A stretch of 64,000 bases of DNA from Motiliproteus sp. MSK22-1 (GTDB taxonomy: Bacteria > Pseudomonadota > Gammaproteobacteria > Pseudomonadales > Balneatricaceae): NCBI RefSeq assembly GCF_001968815.1, contig NZ_MIEQ01000029.1, positions 1 through 64,000 on the forward strand, read 5' to 3'. Under the pieces are notes generated by a model. The model was not told where the DNA came from. It searched no databases and was given only the letters and a program-made list of their open reading frames with translations. This document shows positions 46,664 through 54,540 of this stretch, one piece after another. The position numbers were made by a program, and so were the translations under genes. Position 1 is the first letter of the stretch; the number at the start of each line of letters is the position of its first letter.

Positions 46664-46851
46664 GCCTTGATGGGGAGCTCTTAGCCATTGATGGGTAGAG
46701 GGCACTGATCGCTAGCCGGTTCAACTAAACTAGTTTCTACTAAAGCATGGCTTTGCAACAAAGCTGTGCTTTGTTTGCAGGTTCTCCAGCAAGCTTCTAT
46801 CGGTTCAAGTGCGGATTACTACAGAGATATAACTCTGTGTGAACTGCATTT

Positions 46852-47610
46852 TTGTTTCTTTTTCTTTAATGCACTGTCGGTTATTCAGGATCTCCCTAAA
46901 GGGACCTGAGTTAGTGGATCGACAGCTGTCAGAAGTGGCTATCGGTTTAGCCAGAATATTGAATCGGTTGATACCGGATACTTCAGAAATATAAGGATTA
47001 CTGTCGCTGATGCTGCTACAACATTCCCGCATTGACGCTCGTGCCGACACCAAGGGCGTACCGATAGCTCTGGAGCAGCGGGACCGAAGCCTTTGGAATC
47101 AGAAGATGATTGCTGAAGGACTGGTTATGCTGGACAAAAGCTTGAGGCCAGATCAATCGGTAGTATTCAGGCCGCAAGAATTGAAACCAGAGCTAACACC
47201 TCCCATACCTAGACGGTATAGCCTGCAAGCCGCCATTGCTGCTGTTCACTGCCGAGCAGATAAAGCGGAAGAGACGGATTGGCAGGATATTGTTCAGCTT
47301 TATGAGCTGCTGGAAAATATTATGCCTGGGTGGGTGATCAATCTTAACAGGGCCATTGCTTTATCCCGATGGTAAAGTCTAGAGGCTGGTTTAACTCTGC
47401 TTGATTACTTAAGGGATGATAAACAACTGGCAGGGTTTCAGTACTTCCACTCAGAACGGGCTGGCTTGCTGGAAGAGGTTGGAGATTTTGTTGCAGCCAC
47501 AGCGGCCTATTATAGAAACTCGTAAGTATTGTGACAACGAAGCTGAAGAAGCTTATCTGATGTCCAAAGTCAGGGGGCCAAAGAAACAGCCTATCAACGA
47601 CGCGAACTAG
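46852..47610 (+). pseudogene. Decayed ECF sigma factor gene (DUF6596-type C-terminal part)
   Basis: Scattered frames match the C-terminal TPR-like domain of large ECF sigma factors: GYSGSP near 46880, KGPELVDRQLSEVAIGLAR up to a stop at 46992-46994, then SLMLLQHSRIDARAD and SLQAAIAAVHCRADKAEETD (47010-47372), a stop at 47373-47375, and EAGLTLLDYL continuing in the same frame to 47525. A frameshift then leads to YCDNEAEEAYLMSKV ending at 47610. The DNA-binding sigma-2 and sigma-4 regions are missing. With two in-frame stops, at least two frameshifts and no N-terminal half, it is not functional. Confidence 0.75.
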
Positions 47611-47784
47611 TATTTAATTGCTTATAGCTATTCCTGATTGAACTGTATGCATGTAACGGGAGCAAAGTCTTCTAAGGTTAATGTTTAATTTTACAGGAAT
47701 GCGGTTAAAAGTTAGAAAATGTCGATATTAGAAACATTTTTGAACGGTTGTTTTATAGTTCCAGTTTGTTAGGATCAGAACTCA

Positions 47785-47836
47785 ACAATTTACGGATAAT
47801 GTAAAGCTGAAAGGATTTGGTACAAGATGCCTGCTG
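47785..47836 (+). repeat. Identical leader repeat, copy 1
   Basis: About 52 bases, from ACAATTTACGG through the start codon to CCTGCTGTTCC, are identical to 53092-53143. Weaker similarity extends about 40 bases further upstream in both copies (TTGTTTTATA). The repeat includes the ribosome site (GAAAGGATTTGG) of both stand-alone C39-like genes. Confidence 0.85.
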
Positions 47837-48249
47837 TTCCTTCTACGTCCCAGAGTTTCAGAAAAGATCAAGACACCGTTGTGGATGTAGGTCTTTCCTG
47901 CTTAGTTATAATTGCCCGCTTTCTCCAGATGGCTGTTGATGGTGTACAGCTGACCCATCACTTTGCGAGTCATGAAAAATCTGTTGATAGCAACGATCTT
48001 GTCCGTGCAGCCCGGCATCTCAAACTCAAATCCCGCAGTTCCACCGTTCAGTTTCAGCAATTGGAGAAAATCGTTTTTCCAGCTATCTTGCAAGATAAAG
48101 AGGAGGCTTATTTTCTGCTGGCCCGAGTAGCAGAAGAGAAGGAATACGGATTGGGCGTAATGAATTTGAGATTAGTTTTTACGCCACTGACGCTGCCTAA
48201 TAGGAAATTATATTATTGTATACCTGAGAATAATTTGTGGGGTATCTAA
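47827..48249 (+). CDS. Stand-alone C39-like domain of a type I secretion ABC transporter
   Basis: A 140-residue protein. Residues 1-105 resemble the N-terminal C39-like domain of HlyB/LapB-type ABC transporters, which binds RTX substrates before secretion: VGLSCLVIIARFLQM, QLTHHF, DLVRAARHLKLKSRSS, FPAILQDKEEAYFLLARV. The catalytic cysteine position of true C39 peptidases holds glycine (VGLS), so it is a non-cleaving type. The membrane and ATPase domains are absent; the last 35 residues are unrelated. Its first 91 residues are about two-thirds identical to the protein at 53134. It starts a run of four genes (this one, 48250, 48748, 49769) ending in an RTX lipase; the next ATG follows its stop codon directly. 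Either a truncated transporter or a free substrate-binding helper. Confidence 0.65.
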   Translation: MPAVPSTSQSFRKDQDTVVDVGLSCLVIIARFLQMAVDGVQLTHHFASHEKSVDSNDLVRAARHLKLKSRSSTVQFQQLEKIVFPAILQDKEEAYFLLARVAEEKEYGLGVMNLRLVFTPLTLPNRKLYYCIPENNLWGI

Positions 48250-48732
48250 ATGAAAACAAATTTTTATATGGTGTCATCACTTTCTAGAAATAGAAATAAA
48301 TTGAAGATATTGTTAACAATATTTTGTTTTATTACTGCGTTTTCATATATCTCACTCTACCTAAGATTAATGAGTCATGAAGACCCATACTGGGGTCCTA
48401 TATATGAACAATATCAATTTGATATAAGAGTACTGTTGTTGCTGTTATCAACCTATATTCCTTTCTTCGTGATCAGTTTTGTTCGAAAAACTAGTCACAA
48501 ATTCGAGCAATATTTGTCACTAACTATCCTTCTATTATTGCTAGTCGTTATTTTCATTGAGATACCACTTTTGTTTATAGGTCTAAAACATGATATCGAT
48601 GAAAGTTACTTGTATTCTATATTTATAAGATTATTTTTAGGTGCGATTGGCCTTTTTTGGGTGGGAACTATTTTTATTGGTAAATGGATGTTCCGTAGTT
48701 TTTACAGGGAGGATATATGGTCGAAAAAGTGA
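48250..48732 (+). CDS. Four-helix membrane protein, unknown
   Basis: I do not recognise this 160-residue protein. Four hydrophobic segments are visible, at about residues 20-40, 60-79, 88-110 and 124-145, and the N terminus is basic (SRNRNKLK), so both ends are probably cytoplasmic. The sequence is AT-rich compared with the RTX genes, a possible sign of separate origin. It begins at the base after the stop of the C39-like gene and ends 15 bases before the lipoprotein frame. By position it belongs to the lipase unit and could be part of an immunity or anchoring function. Confidence 0.6.
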   Translation: MKTNFYMVSSLSRNRNKLKILLTIFCFITAFSYISLYLRLMSHEDPYWGPIYEQYQFDIRVLLLLLSTYIPFFVISFVRKTSHKFEQYLSLTILLLLLVVIFIEIPLLFIGLKHDIDESYLYSIFIRLFLGAIGLFWVGTIFIGKWMFRSFYREDIWSKK

Positions 48733-48747
48733 AGAACTTTCATTTAA

Positions 48748-49779
48748 TTGCGAGATGAAAATGAAAAAAATTCAATTTTATTTATTATGATCTGCTTTTT
48801 ATTTCTTATTTTGAGTGGGTGTTTTGAAGGCAGTAGTACCGACAGTCGGTTTTACCAGGTCTTCGACAAGATCAAAACCGATCAGTTTACCCGTAGTTAC
48901 GGACGAGGTGGAATTTACTGGGTTTCTGATAATCGCCTCATACTGGATGGGATAGTTAAAAATAAACAAGGTGTCTCAGAGCACGGAGTTTATCAGGTAA
49001 CACTGGATGGAACTTATACTCGTTTGGTAGAGATACTTGATTTCCCCGTTTGGTATTACTGTTTTTCAGATAACATTTTATATGTCCGCAATCTATCTAA
49101 AAAATTTAACATTGTTACTGAACCCAAGGACTTTGAAATACGCAAAGAAGTTCGGCTTGATAAGCCGGATGATAGTGAATATAGCCCTCTTCGATGTAGT
49201 TACGCTAAAAGACCGGGATCAACTGGGGGTTACATATCACTCTTAAAAAAAGATGGTTATATAAGAAATACATATGTAACCCCAGAAGGCGAAATTACAA
49301 ATACGATTATTGTCAATGATACTGATGAAACACTCGTCGAACTGAATATAAAAGCTGGAGAATTAATTGGTAGGCCGAGCTTCTTACAAGATCGAAACGC
49401 CTATTTTGGTTATATACAACAAGACAACTGCGCATTGCTCTGGTGGTTATACCGTGATGACTGGTCATCCAAAACTGAAAAACGCTGTTTTGGTGGTTGG
49501 GCCAGTTCCGGCAGTATAAAAGTTCTCTCGACTCGCGTAGGTTTGTTTGTCGTAGATTACAGCAGGAAAGGCTACAAAACCTATCTGTTTTCAAAAGACC
49601 AGGAATTTAAATTGGAGCGCGTGTCAGCCCGGGCAGCCACAGTTTCACCGGATGGCTGCAAGGTTGCCTATGCCTCTGGAAAAATTGGATACGGAAAAAC
49701 ACGTTTTTCGCAAGTTTTAAAGATTTTTAATGTTTGTCAATTTATAAAGGAACAGGGAAGCAGTACGGATGAATCTTAA
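48748..49779 (+). CDS. Lipoprotein upstream of the RTX lipase, candidate immunity protein
   Basis: A 343-residue protein with a lipobox (LILSGC, cysteine near residue 25), so it should be lipid-anchored. The mature part is beta-rich with repeated strand patterns such as GGIYWVSDNRLILDG, HGVYQVTLDGTY and AATVSPDGCKVAYASGK, suggestive of a propeller. The family is unknown. The frame starts at a TTG (48748) or an internal ATG (48787). A better start, ATG at 48755 or 48761, is out of frame by one base in a seven-A run at 48764-48770; with one more A the product would begin MKMKKNSILF and have a proper lipoprotein signal. It overlaps the lipase gene by 11 bases, implying coupled translation. Immunity is inferred from position only. 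Confidence 0.6.
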   Translation: MRDENEKNSILFIMICFLFLILSGCFEGSSTDSRFYQVFDKIKTDQFTRSYGRGGIYWVSDNRLILDGIVKNKQGVSEHGVYQVTLDGTYTRLVEILDFPVWYYCFSDNILYVRNLSKKFNIVTEPKDFEIRKEVRLDKPDDSEYSPLRCSYAKRPGSTGGYISLLKKDGYIRNTYVTPEGEITNTIIVNDTDETLVELNIKAGELIGRPSFLQDRNAYFGYIQQDNCALLWWLYRDDWSSKTEKRCFGGWASSGSIKVLSTRVGLFVVDYSRKGYKTYLFSKDQEFKLERVSARAATVSPDGCKVAYASGKIGYGKTRFSQVLKIFNVCQFIKEQGSSTDES

Positions 49780-52700
49780 CGAGTTTAAAGTGAGTTTTTA
49801 CGCCGCTGAAGGTGCCTATAATGTTGATGTGGGCAGGGGGAATTTAGAGGGCTATAGCAGTGTTTCGGGAGGAAACTGGGTTGATTCAGCTACGGGCTTT
49901 AAAGCAACGGCCTATAAGGACACACAAGGTAACTATATCCTCGCCTTTGCTGGTACCGAGCCTGATCAGGACCCTTACCAGGATATCGCCTCTTTTGGCT
50001 GGGGCCAGTGGGAATCGAATCGTGACAAAGTATTTACGCTTTTCCGACGTTTTATAGAAGACCTTGATCCTACAAATGATGTATCCAGCCTCACTTTTGT
50101 CGGACATAGTCTAGGTGGCGCACTGGCACAATACGCAGCCTATGACTTCGTTAAAGAAGGCATAGTAACTACTGCACAAACCACAATCACAACCTTTAAT
50201 GGCCTCGGCGGCGTATCAGGATTGGAAAAGAAATATGGTGGTGAGTACCAGTCTACTCTTTTGAATGGTGCCGATATTCATCACTACTTTGATCCTTCGG
50301 ATATGGTATCCATGTTATCGAAACATGTGGGAGGCTCAAGCACTAATTATCAATTAAGAGCTGATGATACCCCTGTTTTTACCGGTACTGCCCATACCAT
50401 GGGAATGATCGAAAGTTATATGCGAAACGGCACGTTAGAGCTAAGCTTGCAAAGAACGCATGACTATTTCGATTTGAATGATGCGGTCCCCATTCTTCAG
50501 ACGTTTGGTGATTTCACCAATGGCTGGATTTACGGGGGTGAATTTGATGCCAACAGTGTGGAATCTGTTGCACGGCTGCTGTCGATGATTTCCTTTATAC
50601 CACTCTTAGAAGCCTATCCAGCAGGAGCCCAGGAGTGGGATGCACTAAAGGAATGGCTTTTAACCAACGTAGCAAAAACGGTGTTTCATCTTGATGGTAC
50701 TGCTGCAGTCCTTGCTGTTGTTGCCATGGATGAAGCGTTGGATTCTATCGGAAAACTCCTTCTTAAAGAGCAGCCTGAAATCCAGGCTGGGTTAGCGGTG
50801 ACAAGTTTCCTGGCAGAAGCTTATGATTGGTTTACCGATGATGACAGTCCAGATCCAGCGACTAAGGCGCTGGTCTATGACTTAATCAACAACCTGGTAG
50901 GAACATCTCCTTATACCGATTCACAAGGTAATACCTGGGATGAGTTGGTGACTGAGGAGATGGTTGAAAGAATGCTGGATAGTGCTTCCAATAATGAGCA
51001 AAGTACCTATTCAACTTTTCTGGGTCATCTCGGAACGATGCTAGGCCGACCTTCGACGGGATCCTTGTTGGATACAATTGAGCTGCATAATTTTATTTCA
51101 GAAAACCCCATTCGAGCTAATTATGTCCTTCCCGTCACAGACCTAACAAAGGACGAATTAATCAACTGGGCCTCAGCGGATACGAAATTTGGTTTGCTGG
51201 GGCGTTATGCATTAGTGGAGTTGTCTTCATTTCTTTTAGTCGTTGATGAGGATAACAGTTCAATAGCCTCAGCCGTTCTCAATAACGAACGCTATAGCCT
51301 TGAGAAGTTTTCAGAGCAGTATATTAGTGACCGCGCTCACTTTTTACTCCAGATTCTGGATCGCAATTTAAATGATTCAACTGCAGTTACACGAGGGGTC
51401 GCTTCTGGTGAGCATAGTAAAGAATACTATCTGGACTATGGCACAGATACGTTTGCGATGACATCCGATGTTTCCGCATATAGTGAAGGCAGACCAGCTG
51501 TTCCTGATGGTGTGAAGGCATATATCTTCGGAGATGAAAACAGCAATCTTGACATCACTGGTGGCGATCAGGCAGACCGCCTTTACGGCGGTGCAGGAAC
51601 CGATGTTATAAAAGGTGCCGAAGGCAACGACTACATTGAAGGCAACCAAGGTAACGATATCCTTTACGGCGGTGAAGGTGCGGATGAAATTCATGGTGGT
51701 GATGGCAAGGATTTTCTGCATTCCAATGGCCAAAGCAATGCGACCGATGGAGCCGTAGATACAGTTTATGGCGATAAAGGTGATGACAAATTCTTCCTTA
51801 ATTCAGGAGACCTGGCTTACGACAGCGAAGGAACTGATACCTATTACGTAGCTACCGAAGCTGGTGGTGGGCGGGTCATCATTGATGACTCAGACCAAAA
51901 AGGCTCATTGGTTATCAATGGCCAAGTGATCCAAAACGCCTTTTATGAATCAGAAAACCAGTGGAGTGATCTTACCTACACTCTTGAATTAAGCGGTTCC
52001 TCACTATTGATCAGTGGCCCTGACGGCACGGATGTCGAGTTGAAGAACTTCACCAACGGTGATTTCGGTATTCATCTTGAAAGCGCTAGTGAGGAAGAGC
52101 CCGAAATCGTTACAGACAATGTGATCCAAGGTGATCAAGAGTCCGATCCTGACGATGTCATTTATGATACCGCCGCTAACGATACCATTTTGGCTGGAGA
52201 TGGTGACGATGTGGTTTATCGACGAGACGGCGGTGATGACATCATTGAACTTGGAGACGGCGACGATAACCTTTTGAGCCCAACCGACGTTTCTGGACGT
52301 ATTATCGCAAAGGGTGGAGCAGGTAGGGACGCTTTGGAAGTCAGCGCTGAGGGAGGTGTGCTCGAAGGTGGTGTTGACGCTGATGAGCAAGGTGACGCCG
52401 CAGACTTTATTTTACTAGGCGCTGATGAGCCGGGCAGTGGTTTGCAAGGTGAATGGTTTGATGCTGAGGGTGGTAATGATCAAATATTCGGCGGTGCGGG
52501 CAATGATCTTGCCGCGGGTGGTGAAGGAGATGATCTAATTGTGACCGGTGGCGGGAGCGACTGGATCTGGGGGGATTTGAATACGCACAGTAGTGGTGAT
52601 GAGTGGAAGCAGTGGAGTGTAATCGAGGAATTCGATGGAACCCAATATACTTATCATCTGGAGAATATATATACGCAAAATGATGAAGGTGTTGGAAATG

Positions 52701-52879
52701 ATGTGATCTATGCCGGTGCGGGTAACGATGTTGCATTTAGTGAAAAAGGCAATGATACACTTTTCCTTGAATCTGGGGATGATAAAGGGTGGGGCCAGGA
52801 AGGGGATGATGTGCTACTCGGGGAAGGGCCAATCCCCCATGGGGCGACAGAATCGCGGTTTTGGACTGTTCTAGTTTAA
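49769..52879 (+). CDS. RTX protein with N-terminal class 3 lipase, truncated tail
   Basis: A 1036-residue protein. Residues 1-230 are a class 3 lipase fold: oxyanion-side strand ILAFAGTEP (near 57-65), nucleophile S114 in VGHSLGG, with D178 (or D175) and H209 likely completing the triad. Residues 230-515 are a mostly helical region of unknown role. From about residue 520 (DRAHFLLQILDRNLNDSTA) it is homologous to the protein at 54541, with RTX repeats (YGGAGTDVIKGAEGNDYIEG). Homology stops at about base 52823, then about 18 unrelated residues lead to the stop. The long RTX tail and the C-terminal secretion region of the paralogue are missing. No signal peptide. It may be non-secreted, exported by another route, or a donor cassette for recombination. 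Confidence 0.82.
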   Translation: MNLNEFKVSFYAAEGAYNVDVGRGNLEGYSSVSGGNWVDSATGFKATAYKDTQGNYILAFAGTEPDQDPYQDIASFGWGQWESNRDKVFTLFRRFIEDLDPTNDVSSLTFVGHSLGGALAQYAAYDFVKEGIVTTAQTTITTFNGLGGVSGLEKKYGGEYQSTLLNGADIHHYFDPSDMVSMLSKHVGGSSTNYQLRADDTPVFTGTAHTMGMIESYMRNGTLELSLQRTHDYFDLNDAVPILQTFGDFTNGWIYGGEFDANSVESVARLLSMISFIPLLEAYPAGAQEWDALKEWLLTNVAKTVFHLDGTAAVLAVVAMDEALDSIGKLLLKEQPEIQAGLAVTSFLAEAYDWFTDDDSPDPATKALVYDLINNLVGTSPYTDSQGNTWDELVTEEMVERMLDSASNNEQSTYSTFLGHLGTMLGRPSTGSLLDTIELHNFISENPIRANYVLPVTDLTKDELINWASADTKFGLLGRYALVELSSFLLVVDEDNSSIASAVLNNERYSLEKFSEQYISDRAHFLLQILDRNLNDSTAVTRGVASGEHSKEYYLDYGTDTFAMTSDVSAYSEGRPAVPDGVKAYIFGDENSNLDITGGDQADRLYGGAGTDVIKGAEGNDYIEGNQGNDILYGGEGADEIHGGDGKDFLHSNGQSNATDGAVDTVYGDKGDDKFFLNSGDLAYDSEGTDTYYVATEAGGGRVIIDDSDQKGSLVINGQVIQNAFYESENQWSDLTYTLELSGSSLLISGPDGTDVELKNFTNGDFGIHLESASEEEPEIVTDNVIQGDQESDPDDVIYDTAANDTILAGDGDDVVYRRDGGDDIIELGDGDDNLLSPTDVSGRIIAKGGAGRDALEVSAEGGVLEGGVDADEQGDAADFILLGADEPGSGLQGEWFDAEGGNDQIFGGAGNDLAAGGEGDDLIVTGGGSDWIWGDLNTHSSGDEWKQWSVIEEFDGTQYTYHLENIYTQNDEGVGNDVIYAGAGNDVAFSEKGNDTLFLESGDDKGWGQEGDDVLLGEGPIPHGATESRFWTVLV
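51325..52823 (+). repeat. Shared RTX module, copy 1
   Basis: This 1.5-kb segment is repeated at 55711-57247. Within it, 51907-52274 differs from 56288-56655 at one base by eye, and 52432-52823 differs from 56858-57247 at about five, while the flanks differ at many synonymous sites. Copy 1 lacks about 45 bases near 52383 that copy 2 has. Codon phase is the same in both copies. Confidence 0.85.
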
Positions 52880-53091
52880 AAGTACGTATGACAAGAAGTT
52901 CACTGACTGGGTGAATGAAAGCCAATGGGGATTTTACTGCTAACAACCCTACGATTGTAGGGCTTGAAGCACTTTTTGTGACTTTGATGTCACTGATTCA
53001 GGAATAAGACAAAAAAATTTAAAGCAAAGACGTGACATGAATCAATAGTAAACGATTGTTTTATAATTTCGCCTTGTTAGAATCTAGTCAC

Positions 53092-53143
53092 ACAATTTAC
53101 GGATAATGTAAAGCTGAAAGGATTTGGTACAAGATGCCTGCTG
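53092..53143 (+). repeat. Identical leader repeat, copy 2
   Basis: Identical to 47785-47836 (see that entry). It carries the same ribosome site and first codons in front of the second stand-alone C39-like gene. Confidence 0.85.
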
Positions 53144-53409
53144 TTCCTCCTACGTCTCAGAGTTCCAGAAAAGATCAAGATACCTTTGTGCATACTGGCC
53201 TTTCCCGCTTGATGGTGATTACCCGTTTTAGTCAGATGACCGCCGATGGTGCGCAACTGGCCCATCACTTTGGTATTCATGGCAAACCTCTTGATACCTA
53301 TGATTTAGTCCGTTCAGTCCGTTACCTCAAACTCAAATCCCGTAGCGTCAACGTGCGGTTTCAGCAATTCGAAAAGATCGCCTTACCGGCCATTACCCAA
53401 GATAAATAA
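53134..53409 (+). CDS. Stand-alone C39-like domain, second copy
   Basis: A 91-residue protein, the paralogue of the first 91 residues at 47827: TGLSRLMVITRFSQM, QLAHHF, DLVRSVRYLKLKSRS and LPAITQDK, then a TAA. Beyond this stop the frame still matches copy 1 for about ten codons (GAIFLLARVAD), so the domain was once longer. It again lacks the catalytic cysteine. Some 31 of 91 residues differ between the copies, yet both frames stay open, which argues for some selection. It lies ahead of 53736 and the giant RTX gene. The interval 53410-53735 holds the decayed end of the domain and no further gene. Confidence 0.6.
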   Translation: MPAVPPTSQSSRKDQDTFVHTGLSRLMVITRFSQMTADGAQLAHHFGIHGKPLDTYDLVRSVRYLKLKSRSVNVRFQQFEKIALPAITQDK

Positions 53410-53735
53410 GGGGCAATTTTTCTACTGGCTCGGGTAGCTGATTTTGATCATGCATCGTTCGGTTCTGCCGGGTAATTGAGTATTTTCTGTCGCCATTGTT
53501 TCGGTATCGACAGGAAAGTGGAAGAGAGGTTCGAGTAATCGAAATGTACTTACGTTACCAGCACTGCTTAGAGACATTTAATTCAAAAGACTGAAAGTAT
53601 TACAGGGAGGCGATTTGAACGAAGTGGCCAAAGGCGCCCAGTTAGGAGTGAGTAATAGGCTAATGAAGATGGAAAATAAACCTGTCCTCATTTTAATTGC
53701 ATTTGTGCTAACAGACGAATTAATGAGTTTAACCA

Positions 53736-54536
53736 ATGGATAATGATAAACCCCCTTGGGGTCCTTCCCATGAAAAAGTAGAACGAAAGCATAAGTTTTT
53801 AAAAAATGCTTTATCAAGTGGCGCTGCCTGGATTTTTTCTGTTTGGCTGGTAGCCATGCTGGGGCTCGCTATCTGGCTGTTTGGCTCAAGTGATTCTATA
53901 GAAGGCAAACCTTCAAAACAAAACCAGCGATCATTGCCAGAGGTTGTACAGCTTTCACTGGGAAAGACCCGACTATATATCCCATCCAAATATTTGAAAG
54001 GCCGAAAGGTTGGAAAAAACCACTTAGGCCAAGCTGTTCATATTGGGCTATGGGCGCTGTTACCAGATTTTGATTGGTATGAGCCATCACGTAATCATTT
54101 TGAGTTTGTAGAACAACTGGGGCAAGGACGGCGGATCCAAATTAGCTTGGATGCTAGAGAAGGGGGGCTGCCGTTAAACAAGTTTTTCAAGGAGCATCCC
54201 TCTTATCAAAAATACACTTACTTTCTGGACGGCCAGTATGATGAGTTGAAGTATGGATTGGAGTTCTATAACAATCACCACCCTCGTTCGGAGTGGTATT
54301 GGCTTCGTGATAAGAGGGGAGAACCGATACTTCGCGGGACTTGTAGAAAAGATGAAGTATCTGTATCGCCCGGGTGTGAGCTGATGTGGGAGCTGAGTTC
54401 CGACGTCAGAGTAAGGGTGGATTTTAATAAGGGCTATCTTCCCGAGTGGAAGCTTATTTATTCTCAAGTCAATCGATTACTGAGCCCATTCCCCAGATTC
54501 GGTGTAGTTTCTGGCTTAAATAATAAAGGGAAATAA
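53736..54536 (+). CDS. Membrane-anchored protein upstream of the giant RTX gene, candidate immunity protein
   Basis: A 266-residue protein with a basic cytoplasmic start (HEKVERKHKFLKNA), one membrane helix (about residues 31-51, AWIFSVWLVAMLGLAIWLFG) and a periplasmic domain of about 215 residues. That domain contains LYIPSKYLKG, an acidic stretch LPDFDW, and a C-terminal pattern GTCRKDEVSVSPGCELMWEL with two cysteines, ending YLPEWKLIYSQVNRLLSPF. I recall similar periplasmic proteins of unknown function in other gammaproteobacteria but cannot name a family. It ends four bases before the RTX start codon. Position and topology fit an immunity or anchoring partner; this is inference. Confidence 0.65.
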   Translation: MDNDKPPWGPSHEKVERKHKFLKNALSSGAAWIFSVWLVAMLGLAIWLFGSSDSIEGKPSKQNQRSLPEVVQLSLGKTRLYIPSKYLKGRKVGKNHLGQAVHIGLWALLPDFDWYEPSRNHFEFVEQLGQGRRIQISLDAREGGLPLNKFFKEHPSYQKYTYFLDGQYDELKYGLEFYNNHHPRSEWYWLRDKRGEPILRGTCRKDEVSVSPGCELMWELSSDVRVRVDFNKGYLPEWKLIYSQVNRLLSPFPRFGVVSGLNNKGK

Positions 54537-54540
54537 AATA

